Assembly: GCF_018294505.1 (NCBI RefSeq)
Contig: NC_057810.1
Location: forward strand, 707,807,859-707,871,858
DNA length: 64,000 nt
DNA from: Triticum aestivum
Lineage: Eukaryota; Streptophyta; Magnoliopsida; Poales; Poaceae
Reading direction: 5' to 3'
The notes under the pieces: model-generated
What the model was told of the DNA's origin: nothing
Seen by the model: only the letters and a program-made list of their open reading frames with translations
Databases searched by the model: none
Made by a program: the position numbers and the translations under genes
Part shown: positions 36,097 to 48,914 of the stretch, piece by piece
How positions within the stretch are numbered: the first letter of the stretch is position 1
How the letters are laid out: each line of letters starts with the position of its first letter

Positions 36097-36819
36097 TGAC
36101 GACCTAGGTATTTTCCCCAGTCGTCTTCTTCCTCTCCTCTCTGCCACTCGAGCTCCGCCGCTGTCACCATCGACTCTCTCGTCTTCATCGACTCAGGCCG
36201 CTGCATCAACCTGACCTTGACCAGAGATCGACGGTGAACCTCCGAAGCTCATCCGCATCTGTGAGTTCCTTTCATTCCCTTTCTCAGATCTGCATTGGGT
36301 GCTTATCGAGTTCGTCGGTGTTCATCACTGGCCGACACCAAACCCTCGCTAGTTCCTTCCAATGCCCTGTTGGACCGTGAAAACCACATAGAACTGCTGC
36401 GGTGTTTGTTTGTGTTGATCTTGCATAAAAATAGATCCCCTTTTCCTTGTTCAGGAACCCTCTTCGAGTGCATGAACTTCTTTGCCTCGTTTTAGGTCTA
36501 GAAAATTTCCTTTTGAAAACAATATTTTGATCCTAAAATAATAACGGTTAGCTGTGAAACTTCTCTTCATCACCCGGAAAATCTCCTCTGGTAAATGTCT
36601 TGAAATACAACTGTCGAGGTATCCGGCTTAAATAAATGATATAGAACCTTGACTGCTCTTCATGACCCGGAATTTTTTGAATTGTAGCGGCTTAAATATT
36701 GTTGCACAGTAATCCTTATATCATTAGGCCCCTCATTAAGTCGCCACTTTTAATCAAGATTTTCCTCCCGGGTTAAAATTGAACCGGATCTTCTTGTTTT
36801 CCATAGGCCAATTGCTGTG

Positions 36820-39800
36820 ATGGCTGCTAAGGCTACCAAGGCCCCTGTAACTTGCAATTGGGTTCCATCCATAGTGACCAATATTAAACTAGCTGAGTTT
36901 GTAAATTCTGGGCATCTGCCAAAAAAGGACGTCATACCGTACCGTGCCCCTGACCCGTCTGAAGAAAAGCCTCACCCCAAAGCAGGGGAAGTAATCATTT
37001 TTACAGACCATATGAGCCGTGGATTTGCTCCTCCCAGCTCAAAATTCTTTAGAGAGGTTTTAAATTTCTTTGACCTTAGACCTCAAGACATCGGTCCCAA
37101 TTCCGTGTCAAATATTTCCAATTTTCAAGTCTTCTGCGAGGTGTACCTGGGAGAGGAGCCAAGCCTGCTTTTGTTCAGGGAACTTTTTTATATGAACCGG
37201 CAAAATGAACGTGCCAACGGGCCCAGCCTTGAACTTGGCGGCATATCAATCCAGCGACGGAGAGACTGTCTTTTCCCATATGCTGAGCTACCGAGTCACC
37301 CCAAATTTTGGAACTAGACGTGGTTCTACTGTCAGGACACTTCTCCGACTGATGAAAAGCCTCTGCCCGGCTTTCGCGCCCTTCGCCTTGAATCTAACCA
37401 TCAGTTACCCGACAAGCTGAGAACACTTGAATGCGTGCCTCTCAACCCTACCATCAGGAAGATTAAAGCTCTCTTGGGAAATGGGTTAAACGGCACCGAT
37501 CTGGTCCGAGTCTGGGTTGCTTGGCGAATACTTCCATTAAGCCGCCGTCCCGGCTTAATGTGTACTTATACTGGAGAAAAGACTGATCCGCAACACCATA
37601 GCCCTGACGACTTACCAGATGATGTGGTGGATGTTACAACCCAGTCACTGCTGAAGGAGGGCACTGTGATGAGCAACGCCTTCGGTTACTTCCATTTTGC
37701 AAGAATAACCCGGCCCCTGCGGTAAGTTATCAATCATAACAAATGTTTACGGATATATGATACCTTTCTTGATACTCATGATTCTTTAACTTTTTCCACA
37801 GGCCGGTGATGACTTTTGGAAAGCCAAATATGACCATGAAGCTGCCAAACAAGCCAGAACGACCAAGAAAGCTGAAAGGAAAGCCGCCAAGGTAGGAACC
37901 TCGAAGAAAAAGAAACCCAGCGCCTCCGACTTACTCATATTGGAGGATAGCTCTTCGGATGAGGAAGTGGTAATCTTGAAATTTTCTTAAGTCCCTTGTT
38001 ATCACATGTCTGACATTTTATCCTTTCAGGAGGATATGGGGAACAGTCGAGCAACTAATGAAGAGGTAACTATAATCTCCTCCGACTCAGAGCCTTTGCC
38101 AAAGCGAAAGACCCGAAGGGTGACCCGGAAAGTAAGATTTTCACATGCACTTGCTTATCAAGATCCTCAATTTATTTTGAAGCAACAACAGCTTGAGAAC
38201 CGGAGGCAGACCCGGAACAACAAGGATGCAGAACTCTCCTCTGGCTTACCTGATGTAACCAGGAAATGTCGGACTGAGGTTATCTCCGATTTACGCTCTG
38301 TCTTACCTTTAGCAGGCTTAATTCGTCAACCTCTCAATTCATCTGACTCCAATTATTAGGATACCTCTCCTTTTTCTGGTGAATCCATGTAGTCAAATAT
38401 GCCGACTTCCAAAACTGCTCCTGGGTAATGTAAACTTATGCACTTTTACCTTACCCGTGCTTGCGTATTCATACTTATGCTTTTGTTAATAGTATGCAAG
38501 TGAAGCCCAGCAAGCGGGCAAAGAAGAATAAGTTGTCCGAAGAACTGGTCGTGGCTGAACCGGTGATTAATGTGTCTGCTCTAGACAACGCTACCCATCA
38601 GCCGCCGCCTGACTCGGCTTCTGATATTCCAGTGCCAACCTCCGATCCACCTACCAAAGACATTCTCCACACAAGTGACCCGGAGACTCCTAGCCCGGTG
38701 AAGAGAAATGACCCAGAAGTTGAGATTGTGAAGTCCCAATTTGTTGAACCAGGGCGGCCTACAGTCCTTGCCAAATGTACTGCCAAGGAAGAGTTTGCCC
38801 AACGCCGAAAAGCCAAGCAGGACATTGCGGATTATACTCACCTAAGCATTGGTGATATAGTCTTAGGCTATCTGAATCAAGTGCATAATAGCCGTGACCT
38901 GGAAATTGACATGGTGAAACAAATACAACATAAATCTGAGGTATAAACTTATACTTTTATCTGAGCCTTATATATACTGTACCAGCCCCCAAGTCTACTG
39001 CTTATGAACAAATAAGTTGTAGACTTAGAAATCTGCGTTTACTTGTTAACTGATCCGGCTTAAAAAGAATTTATTTAACCCGGTATAACATAAGGTCTTT
39101 AAATTTGCAATACACATTAGTCCCCAAGTGTCAAGTATCCTTACTTGTAAGGTGCTTGAGACTTAATATGTGTGACCCGGCAGGATAAAGATAAAATTTC
39201 TTTCAGCATACATTAGCCCCCAAGTGCCAAGTATCTTTACTTGTAAAGTGCTTGGGACTTGAATGTTTACCTTATTAGAATCCTTACCATAACCCAGTGT
39301 CAATGCAGGCTGCCATAAGTCAATTTGAATTAGAGCTCGCTGCCCTGAAGAGTCGTCTGGAAACTCAAGGGCCTGAAACGCAAAAAACTAACTCCAAATT
39401 TGAATTTAGTGTCTCTGAAAATGAGAAACTAAAGAAGAATTTTGAGTTGGAAAGAAAAATTTGGGTTGATTAAAAGGCTTCCCTGGTGACTCGGGCTGAA
39501 ACAGCCGAATCATCTCTTGCAGAAAAAACAACTGAGCTGTCAAACTTAAAACAACAAATATCCCAAATGGTCTCAGCCATCTTTGGTAAGTTATTGTGAC
39601 ATAGTTTTAACATGGCAACCATACAATGACTATTGTAATAAGTACTTCCGGCTTACCGTTATGCTTGTGCACATACAGGCTCCAGGAGTGTGAATCTGAA
39701 GCAGAACACGCTGATCAAGCTTAAAGCAGTTTATACGTTAGTGGAACAGCTATACTCCGGGACACAACGTGCCCTGACCGTTGTAGCTTTATCAACTCCA

Positions 39801-40322
39801 TACCCCCGCCTTTTGCAAGATGTTTTGAAGAGCCTTGCCTTTCTTCCTCAGCGGATCCAAGACTTAAGGCGTTCATCTTCAAGAGCCGGGGCCGTAGCTG
39901 CATTGAGCCGGGCAAAAGCATGGCTCCCAGAACTAGACTCGGTAGATCTTGCTCTTGGATATACGAGTCTAAAGGAAGACGGCAATGCCTTTGATGATCA
40001 TGACTTCCACGCCTGTGTTAAGGCCATACGTCCGGTGGCCACCCTTATTGGAAACGATACTGACCTCAGCAAGTATGCGTCAGCTTATGACAGCAACAAC
40101 CGGAAAATCCCAAACGCTCCATATGATCAAATCAGCCTGATCCCTCCAATTCGTAAGCATACTTTTGCCCCTGAAGTGGACCCGACCATTTTAATAGATG
40201 ATGAAGCTGAATTTGAAGTTTTGAGCAGCATTGATTGGGCTTCATCAACTTTCCAGGAAACAACAGCCGACGGAGAAGCGGAGAAGGGTAACCCGGAGCC
40301 TTCAAGCCCGCCGAAGGAGTGA
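36820..40322 (+). pseudogene. Opposite-strand multi-exon gene with 'putative gypsy type transposon' domain
   Basis: Exons 36820-37721, 37802-37969, 38030-about 38428, about 38492-38940, 39309-39585 and 39679-40322, with GT-AG borders. Exon 1 contains SNISNFQVFCEVYLGEEPSL and the WVAWRILPLSRRPG segment, recognisable as the plant putative gypsy-type transposon domain (PF04195-like). Later exons are lysine-rich with acidic patches, then a coiled coil (ELELAALKSRLETQ, SLAEKTTELSNLKQQI), then a 210-codon carboxy block (LVEQLYSGTQRAL to SPPKE). In-frame stops at about 37314, 38357 and in exon 5 (KIWVD stop KASLV) mark decay. It is transcribed away from gag, with its own TATA box. The function is unknown. 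Confidence 0.65.
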
Positions 40323-40689
40323 ATCACCGGGTGTTTGGCCAAAATACAATGCTTCACCTATTCAGACTAGGGGAGTCATGTAATAGGGTAGAAATAACTT
40401 CTTAATGCTCATCATGCCTTCGTGCATGCTTTTATCACTTAAAGTTTTTCGTAAGCCTCCATGGCTGTATATTTCTAGCTCTTCCTTGGCGTGTTAAATT
40501 TTGCTTGCCTTATTCTGCAATCCTTGAATGACCTTCCCTGCTCATATAATGTTCACCCGGTACTTAAATAACCCGGGGCGACGAATTTTAATCCGGCAAG
40601 ACAAAAAACACCTTAAAATGCTTTCCACAAGGTATCAGAATGATCAAAAATACTTTCCAGGCCTCTGATTCGGATACGATCAGTAAAAC

Positions 40690-41130
40690 GTTCCAAAGGG
40701 GTATGCCAATCAAGTGGGTATCGAGTGGGTACGTTCCAAAGGGGTATGCCAATCAGTAAAACGTTCCAAAGATTCGGATACGATCATATAGCCCCCAGTG
40801 GCATGGCGATGCCAATCAAGTGGGTATCGACAGCTATGTTCTCTTTGGTTCAAATACGACCTATGTTTGAACAGGAAGCCCCCAAGAGACCATAGGATTT
40901 GTTTAATGACGCTGATTCGTATACGACCCACGTCAGAACTAAAGGGGTTAAGCTGTGATTCAAATATGATCAGGAAGCCCCCAAGTAGGCTTGGCTAGTA
41001 TGCCGATCAAGTGGGTATCGATAGCTATGTTCTCTTTGGTTCGGATACGACCTATGTTTGAACAGGAAGCCCCCAAGTGACCATGGCTAGATTCAGATAT
41101 GATCATAAGCCGGACCAAAGGTGAAGCCGG
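40690..41130. repeat. Tandem direct repeats between the gag and the opposite-strand gene
   Basis: Two long copies (about 40810-40890 and 41003-41083) of a segment with AAGTGGGTATCGACAGCTAT, TGTTCTCTTTGGTTC and GAACAGGAAGCCCCCAAG, plus short copies of CGTTCCAAAGGGGTATGCCA at 40690-40770. They fall in the convergent region downstream of both genes. No coding sequence seen. Confidence 0.8.
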
Positions 41131-41333
41131 ATTTAGATATGATCCGGTCCCTATTGGTTGTTTCCACCACCTGTCAAAAAGACATATACACTTTTTTGAG
41201 GGTGAAAAAAGGACAGAGGTCCTGCTTTATTACTTTATGTAATATATACATTGTCCAAAAAACATATATATCATAAGAGCCGGTGGCTCAAGTATTGTAA
41301 AGCCGAAGATGGGTTATATCCCATGGCCTGATA

Positions 41334-43543
41334 TCACTTAGAAAAGCCGCCTAGACTCCATAGGCTATGAAGAAAGGTGTATAACCCGCCAGATCGAGGC
41401 CACTTACCCTTATGCCTCTGATTGTTACCTTGTGTATTAACGTTAGCCACAAGTTCCGGTTTATCATCTGCCTTACGCTTATTGCTATTTTGATTCTCCG
41501 GGTTGTGCCGTTGGCCCTTTCCATTGTCCTTCCCTGTCTTTTCACTGTCAGACTCGGGATCCTTAGCACTGTCAGAATCGGCATATTTGACCAGAGCCGC
41601 CATTAGCGTACCCATATCCTTGCAGTCACGTTTAAGACGCCCTAATTTCTGCCTTAGCAGCTTGAAGCTGCAATTCTTTTCCAATATAAGGGTTGCAGAG
41701 CCGGCATCCATCTTATCAGATGAATGAATTATCTCCTTGACCCGGCATACCCAATGGGTGGTAGATTCACCTTCCCCCTGCTTACAATTTGTCAAGTCCA
41801 CGACCGTCATAGATTGCTTACAGGTGTCTTTGAAGTTCCGGATGAAACGGGCCTTTAACTCCTCCCACGAACCAATGGAATTAGGTGGTAAACCTTTTAG
41901 CCAAGACCGGGTCGTTCCATCTAACATCATGGTGAAGTATTTAGCCATTGCCGCGTCACCGACCTCCAACAGTTCCATGGCCATCTCATAACTCTCGATG
42001 CATGCTTCAGGCTGTAAGTCGGCCGTGTAATTCTGCACCTTTCGAGGTCCCTTGAAATCTTTGGGCAGGCGCACATTGCGCAAAGCCGGTACCAAACAAG
42101 AAAAGCCACCGGCTCTGGTAGCTATTCCCATCTCAGTAGAAGGCGTTGGATATTCTGCTCGCTCTTTCTCCCGACGTACTCGATCTTGCACCGGGTTATA
42201 GCCTCCAAGTTGGTCACGTCGTTGGACGTCGTATGACAAAACTTCAGATCCTATGTGTCTGTTGTAACTCTGACTCCGGTTCTGACAAGGCGGCACTAAC
42301 CAAGGTGGAGGGGTTGAATGAATTCTATCCCGGCTGTAAGAATAGGTCTCTTGCTGAGCCAGAGCCGTCTGGACAAGTTCCCTGATCCTCCGGGTCTCCA
42401 CCGCTGTTGGATCATCACCATCCACTGGAAGAGCCACCAAATGCGCTGATGCTGCGATTAAATTCTCCATGGGGTTGGAAAAGTGACCCTCCGGTATTGG
42501 CACATAACACGGCGGTGCCATGCTCATGTGAGGAGGTGGCATCTCCTGACGCTGAGCCGGTCCTCCCGCTCCGGGTGTCATGAATTGATTCGCATTGGGC
42601 GGGTTACTTGGCCCGGCTCCGGGTGTGACAAAGAGAACCCTAGGATCATAATTCAGAGGTAACTGGGATTGGGTCTTCTGGTGTCTCCTCCTCATTACTT
42701 CATTGGACGCGTTTAAACTCATTGTGAGCTGATAAGCCTCTGAGTGCAACCGCTGTGCCTGGGCGTCGAGAGCCGCCCGCTCCATAGCTAGCCTAGTGTC
42801 CTCAGCTGCTAAGGCTTCCTTGGACTGAGCTATCTCCTCACGTACCTGTGCTACCTCCGCGTCATGCTCATCTTTGTTTGCAAGGATGGCTGTGGCGCTT
42901 TACAGGGTCGTAAGCTTGTCCAGGAGGTCTATCAGTATTTGAGCCGACGGGCGCATAGGGCCTCCTACCCCGGCTGCTCCTAACCCGAAAGTGATTGCGT
43001 CCGTGGCTGTAGAGTTTTGCCGGGTTGAGTCCCAGCCATAAAGACTCCTGCCCAATTTGGCGACTCGTAGAGGTCCGGAATACCAAGGCCATCGGAACAG
43101 CCCCCGAGCGCACCATCTTGAACTTGATACAAAGAATCTATTGACCCGGTGGACGAATCACTGTCAGAGGGGACGGCCATCTCACCTCCATCTTCAGGAC
43201 CTTCAGGAAACTCTTCTCCGTGGACGCAGCCCACAAAGACGCGCTTCATGCCGGGTTGAACTCGGGCGGGTTTCGCACACTGAGCTGTCTCAACGAGGTC
43301 GGTGCAGTTGTCCGGCTCAGGCCCCGGCTCACCAATCCGGCAGATGAAGACGTGGATCCCTCCGAAGGGGACCCGGTACCCGTACTCAGTTGAGCCGGCG
43401 TTGGGGCCCCATCCTTCATCGTCGATGTAGATCTTGCCGCGACGACTCTTGGTCATCCGGCCCATTACGTATCCCTTGAGCCCTTCGAAGTTTCCCTTCA
43501 AGAACTCAAATCCACCGTGCGCTGGCCCCACGGTGGGCGCCAA
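41334..43543 (-). pseudogene. Gypsy gag polyprotein, one nonsense codon and a frame change
   Basis: The minus strand gives an amino part (MAPTVGPAHGGFEFLKGN, 43543-42980), a coiled-coil stretch (AQVREEIAQSKEALAAEDTR) and a main frame 42785-41334. The main frame has the gag capsid motifs VRLPKDFKGPRK, MMLDGTTRSWLKGLPPNSIG and SWEELKARFIRNFKDTCKQS. An in-frame TAA lies near 42900, and the amino part is in another frame. No CCHC zinc knuckle is seen before the end at 41334. Gag proteins assemble the retroelement's virus-like particle and package its RNA. With pol missing, the element could only have moved using enzymes supplied by a relative. Confidence 0.82.
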
Positions 43544-43545
43544 CT
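43525..43545 (-). other. Primer-binding site of the ATCAG Gypsy element
   Basis: On the minus strand GTTGGCGCCCACCGTGGGG follows directly after the LTR end. TGGCGCC matches plant tRNA 3' ends commonly used as primers. It fixes the element's orientation. Confidence 0.75.
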
Positions 43546-44064
43546 GTCATGGAATTGTCACGTCAAATGTCCTCGTGAAAGGACTTAGTTTTGGAGCCAT
43601 CGCAACTAGGAAGCTTGAAGGGGTTAATCGGGACAAAGGACACGAGAGGGTTTATACTAGTTCGACCCCTTATGGTGAAGGTAAGGCCTATGTCTAGTTG
43701 GGTTGGTATTGATGTTTCGATGACCAGGGAGCGAGATACGCTATGCCTGGCTCTCGATGAGTTGTTTCTTGCCCTAAGCCACCAGCGGGTCATCCCCTTA
43801 TATACACGGGTCGACGCCCCGCGGCTTACAGAGTCCCAGTCGGCTCATAAACAATGTTCGTATCGGTGACTAGTTAAGTCTACCTTATGATACAAGTAAT
43901 ATTACTACAACGGGTTACTACAACGGACCTTAAGTCACCGGTGGGCTTTAAGCTTCTTATGAACCGTCATCTTCATGCCTTGTCTTGAGCTTCTCTCCGG
44001 TGTGTCCTCTTTGCGTAACCCGGCCCCTCCTGGGTGGCTTGCACAAATAGTTATATCCCCAACA
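43546..44064 (-). repeat. 5' LTR of the ATCAG Gypsy element
   Basis: 519 bp, followed at 44065-44069 by the ATCAG duplication. It is colinear with 35281-35800 with about 32 substitutions, mostly transitions. Confidence 0.9.
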
Positions 44065-46966
44065 ATCAGGGCCAATGCCATCGTCCTGACGGATCATTTC
44101 GTCCACAATATGCCCAGCATCCTTCTCATACCGACCGCATTTTTCTTCTTGTGAATGTCTCAATTGAGCATACAAAGAGCGAACATTTGTCACTGCAATC
44201 TTCAGGCTTTCAATCACACCACAATCAAAATTGTGAGCAGCAACAATATCTTCATCTCGTGGGCCATGGCCAACAGGGAAAAAATCAGCAACTGTCCTCA
44301 ACCTGTCACCAGAGGTTGGCAAATCTTCAGTCAGCTTCAAAACCTTCAGAAGAAGCTCATCAATCTCCTCATGTTTTTTGCCGCCAATAAATGTCCGTTT
44401 ATAAGAGCTTGAATTATCAAACATCTGTCGAGGCATGAAACCACGAGTATGCGGCACCTCATCATCACAAGCAGGAAGTTGACTACAGATAGGCTCATAA
44501 AACCTAGCATGAGTGCTAGGCCCCACATCAGAGCTGCCGTGTACAACCGCAACAGAACGATTGTACACAATATCACCTGACGCCTTCCACCGCAAAAAAA
44601 GACAACACGCAAAGAGAAGTACACATGTGAGTACTAGAAAAGTTCACATTTATAATGGCTGCACATTTGTTTTTAAAATCTGATATTAAAAAAATCAGGT
44701 GCACTAACTGACAGCTTCCCAAATTTGTAACTTTCCAAGTAAATATTTCCCTTCACAAGCACATCCTCATTGTACAACTTCATCTGGTCCTTGGTCATCA
44801 GGTATGACGCGCGTGGCGTCAACGTGTGCATGACTGAAAATTTGTGAAGCTTCAAGCAGTCAAGATACATAATCAGGGGGATAATGGCACAACCCTCTGC
44901 ACAATTCTGCTTGCGGCCTTCTGATTGCCAACTAACCACAGCTGCCTGCAACTCATCAACAACAAGCTGACAAAAGTCCATCTGAGTCATAGCCGCACAA
45001 TCCATGTTCTCTACCATCGCAGCAACTCTACCCAAATGAACTGCAGGCCCCGGGCACAGCAAATTCTGGTAAAGTATCAGGAAGAACACCTTCCAGCAAG
45101 GTCAACACTCACATAATCATCTTCCTCCACCAACACCTTCAACTTCTCAAGCAAGTCCTTGACACCTATACTTTTTGAACGGTTAAAGCCAAGCTCATCC
45201 TTGAGGGTAGTCAACGATTCATCATGACCGCTGGAAGCAGGCATGGGGGCAGTGTGATGTCCCATAGGTAAATAAAAAATGTGATGAACTGCATCACGAT
45301 TGATCCAAAGAACCCTGCCATTCCCAAAGTCCATTAACATGGTGGCAGGGTCAATCACTCCCATCAGATAGCACATAAGAATGCGCGACACATTTTTCTT
45401 TACTGTCAGATCAAAGACAACACCAAATCCATCATCCCTAACACGGCTGCAATGCGCCTCTTTCAAAAAGAAGCAGCCTTGCAAACAGTGGGAAGCGACA
45501 AACGCACGGTCTTGTTCAATCGAGAATCATCTCCCTCATCATCATCTTCAGTTGCATTGCTCTTACTAGACTTGTTCCTCTGTGTAAAGGGAAATGCAGT
45601 CCACATTAGAAGATTAGGCATAAAAAAGAGACATAGAAAATACAGAAAGAATAACAAATGAAGGAAACAAATGCAGTGCACTTCAACAAACCTTTGGACC
45701 AGCATCCACCTCCTCGCCAGAATCACCACCAACATCTTCGTCGACATCATCATGGGCACGCTTGGGTACACTCTTAGATGAACCACAGTCTTTGCGTCTA
45801 GAAGGATGAACACCCTTCACATAATCAGCAAGCAAAAAGTCGTCGTCATCAGAATTGGGACCTTCAGTGACATGTAGTCGTTTGCGCTGAGGATCATCAC
45901 TTCCACCAGCTTTAGCGGTTCTCTTGCCAAGATTCTTCTTCATTCCAGCAACACGTGGACTCCGCCGAGGTGTACCACCTTCCTTAGCAACAGTACTCAA
46001 CCTCTTCTTCACCTTGCCAAATTTACCACCCTTGCTACCATCTCCAGATCTCCTCTGCTTCTCCTTCTCAGCAAACTGTTTTGACTCAATTTCAAACCTC
46101 AACTTCTTCTTGCTTTGCTTCAACTCATATTGACGAAGCTATTCCGGGACCATCCAATCCTGTGTAACTTCCTCTCTACGATCAAAAGACTGTGACTGTG
46201 TTTCAGACAAGATAGGACGTCTCTGATCAAAGCTCACACCAACATTACCCTCTGCAAAATAATGGTCAATCAATTGAGTAACCTCCTCAAACCCAGGCGC
46301 CCCAGCATGGAAAACAGACACTGCGTCAAAATAAAGTTTGACTATGCTCGTTAAAAATTGCACAAAAAGAACAAATGCAGTACAGTTAGACATATAAATG
46401 CAGTGGTCCAACCATAAACTCAAAATAAAAAATAATGCATTGTACAAAAAACTTGAATAAAACAACAATGCAGTTCACACATACATACAGTGGAGTTCAC
46501 ATACAAAAAATAAGTGTAGTGCTGCATATACTAAATTCACGGTTGTTCACAACAAAAATGTCGAAATAGATAAAACAAAGCATACACAAAAATAAACAAA
46601 TTAATCACATACCAGAAGGAGGGGCCACACTTATAGGAGACGATTCAATCGACGAATTCACTTGATGTCCTCCCTCGTCACCATGATCCTTACCACCAGG
46701 CCAAGGAGAGACAATTGATGTATCATTATGAGCACTGTAATCACCTGCTGGATTCAAAAAAAACAAGAAAAAAGAAATTACAAAAACATCACATGACAAA
46801 ATAATGCAAACGAACGCTGACAACTAACAGAGCATAACCCAATATGCAGGATGAATTAGGAAACTAGATAAACATCAAACAAAATAAACAAAGCCTAAGG
46901 AATAAGCACTCCACAAACCCTGAACTCCTTCTCCCGGCCTGCTCGGTGAAGACATAGCGTTTCCCT
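44065..46966 (-). pseudogene. Amino-terminal exons of the Ulp1-like gene
   Basis: Reading leftwards: exon about 46966-46919 (ATG at 46955, MSSPSRPGEGVQG), 46747-46613, 46324-45692 (basic, nuclear-signal-like KVKKRLSTVAKEGGTPRRSP and an acidic end), 45579-45113 (GFGVVFDLTVKKNVSRILMC, LWINRDAVHHIFYLPMG), about 45092-44710 and about 44590-44065, continuing to 35275 after the Gypsy. The GFG...DL and DAVHHIFYLP blocks resemble the conserved amino region of plant transposon-borne Ulp1 proteins. Damage: an in-frame TAG at about 46139, a likely one-base frameshift near 45465, and the 8.8-kb Gypsy inserted in the last exon a few bases from its splice donor (AAT|GTATGT, about 35270). Confidence 0.6.
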
Positions 46967-48914
46967 GCAACACAAAGGACAAAGTGACAGACATAAGCAA
47001 CAAAATCGGCGAAAATCTCACAAAACCCTAGATCCACATTGCTACACACAACTATCGACTTCAAAACAAGATAAAATCGACTGCCTACGAAAAAATTACA
47101 CAAACAAAAAGAGCTACAGCAACTACAAGAATCACAAAAACAAGACAAGGGGACAATCAACACCGAGCCAAGCGGAACGTACCGAAGAAAAGTGTGCGGC
47201 AACGGCGGCGGGAAGGGTGGGCAGTGACGGGAACAGACAGGAAAGGGCTGCGGGAGCGCAGTGGCAAGGGGTCACGGAGCGGACAGCGATGCGGAATGCA
47301 GGAATAAAGACCTCTTGAGGGCGGCAGTTCTCCGGGCGATGGCGGTTGCTGCGCGCGACGGCGGTTTTGCTCGAGGGAGAGATGCCTCGGGAGAAACTAC
47401 AAGAGAGGAGAGGGTATTGTTCTCGGTCTCTATCTTTGACAGCGAAGCGGTGGAATAGCCTGGAAGCGATACGTAGGAGGCCCGCGTGTCGCAAAAAGGG
47501 TCACAAAAAACAGGCCGGCCAAAAAACAGCCCAGACAAAATAAGCGAGTCTACATCAAAACGCACATATTACTAAAAACAAAAAAACGCACATGATGCAG
47601 TTCTCTGTGAAGAATCATGAAGTTCAAACGGTAAAACAACAATTAAAATACATACAGTTCGTGAAAAAAGTTAAAATAAAAAACAAAACGCATGTTAAGG
47701 AAACACATCCGGAAAAAAAGTCTACCTTCAAATAAGTGCCACACAAAAAAATGTGCCCCCCCCCCCGCTCTCCCTTTAAACCTCCCGTATAGTGCAGTAA
47801 CCACAGGCAAAAAAACAAATGCAGTACGGACTACTGGAAAAATGCAGTGCATTTCTTTACGGGATGCAGTACGCCATTATGCATTTCTTTACGGGATGAA
47901 GAAAAACGCGAACACGGAAAAAGTAAACGCAGTGCGGAAGTACACAAACGTGCAATACAGTATCATAACCAATGCTGTACAGTTGTAATTTGCTAAGTAG
48001 TGCAGTCCGATACATTCGAAAAAAAAGATTATAAAAAAAGTAAAAACACGGGAACAAAAATGAGAACTATACATGCCGTAAGGAATGAAGTTCACATCTA
48101 ATACATAACCATGATCAATGCAGTGCACCGATGATTTACCAAAAAGCAGTGCACTCCACGACATTAAAAAGCATACAAAGAATAAAAACTGATCACCCAA
48201 ATGATATCGGCCCCAGCCACACAAAAATTGACCACGTACATGCGTCTCTGAACTACCCGAACACAGGCCCAACAAAACCAACTAAGAAAAAACAATAGGT
48301 TCAAAAAAAAGTGGGGGGGTGCCCCCCCTTTCCCTACCCCTCCCGTACCAGGGACTGCAGTAAGTACAAGCAAAAACAAGATGTAGTACGGGGCGGTATA
48401 AGTATGCAGTGCATTCCATTGTGCAATGCAAATCACCGAAGCACATAGCAAAGACACGCAAAAAACGATGAAGTAATACACTATTGTAGTTCTGATTTGT
48501 ACGCAACGCAGTGCGGAAGTGTAAGCAATGCAGTTATGTTGTCACGCAGTATGCATGTATAAAACATGACAAAATGCCCGCTCGCATAGAAAAAAGTGGT
48601 GGTTAAAAAAATGTGCTGATCAAAAATAAAACAAACCCACCTTAAAAAACCCACGTTCGCATACAACCACCCAATCGGAGACATTCCATCGCCACAAGCC
48701 CATGATCACAGATGCAAAACCAACCCACGATCTGCACAACCGCATCATCAGTGCAACCGTGCAGTTCATCCGACGAGGCCATCCCACCCCGCGCCCTCCC
48801 CTTAAATTCAGACCCCCGCCAAAGGCCTTCTCATCCACAACAACACAAGTATCCATTGCGCTCCTACCAAATCTCCCCATATCAACGCAAAATGACCAAG
48901 CCCTGCCACCGGCG
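46967..48914. other. Divergent intergenic region between protease and exonuclease-like genes
   Basis: The left third (47160-47480) is GC- and CpG-rich and probably holds the promoter of the minus-strand protease gene. The middle has many GCAGT motifs and two diverged copies of a GTGCCCCCCC...CCTCCCGTA...GCAGTA segment (about 47750-47835 and 48308-48395). 47930-48240 is similar to 53935-54220. The right part leads into the exonuclease-like gene, with a possible leader at 48780-48914. No further gene is supported. Confidence 0.5.

Larger units (their letters stand above)
35281..44064 (-). mobile_element. Gypsy retrotransposon with gag and an opposite-strand gene, no pol seen
   Basis: Direct LTRs of about 520 bp (35281-35800 and 43546-44064) start TGTC(G/A)TGGAATT and end TATATCCCCAACA in the plus reading. 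The flanking duplication is ATCAG (35276-35280 and 44065-44069). The primer-binding site TTGGCGCCCACCGTGGGG lies beside the right LTR on the minus strand, so the element reads leftwards. Interior: gag on minus, a multi-exon gene on plus, and no reverse transcriptase, RNase H or integrase that I can find. I count about 32 differences between LTRs (about 6 %). It lies in an exon of the Ulp1-like gene. Confidence 0.92.
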
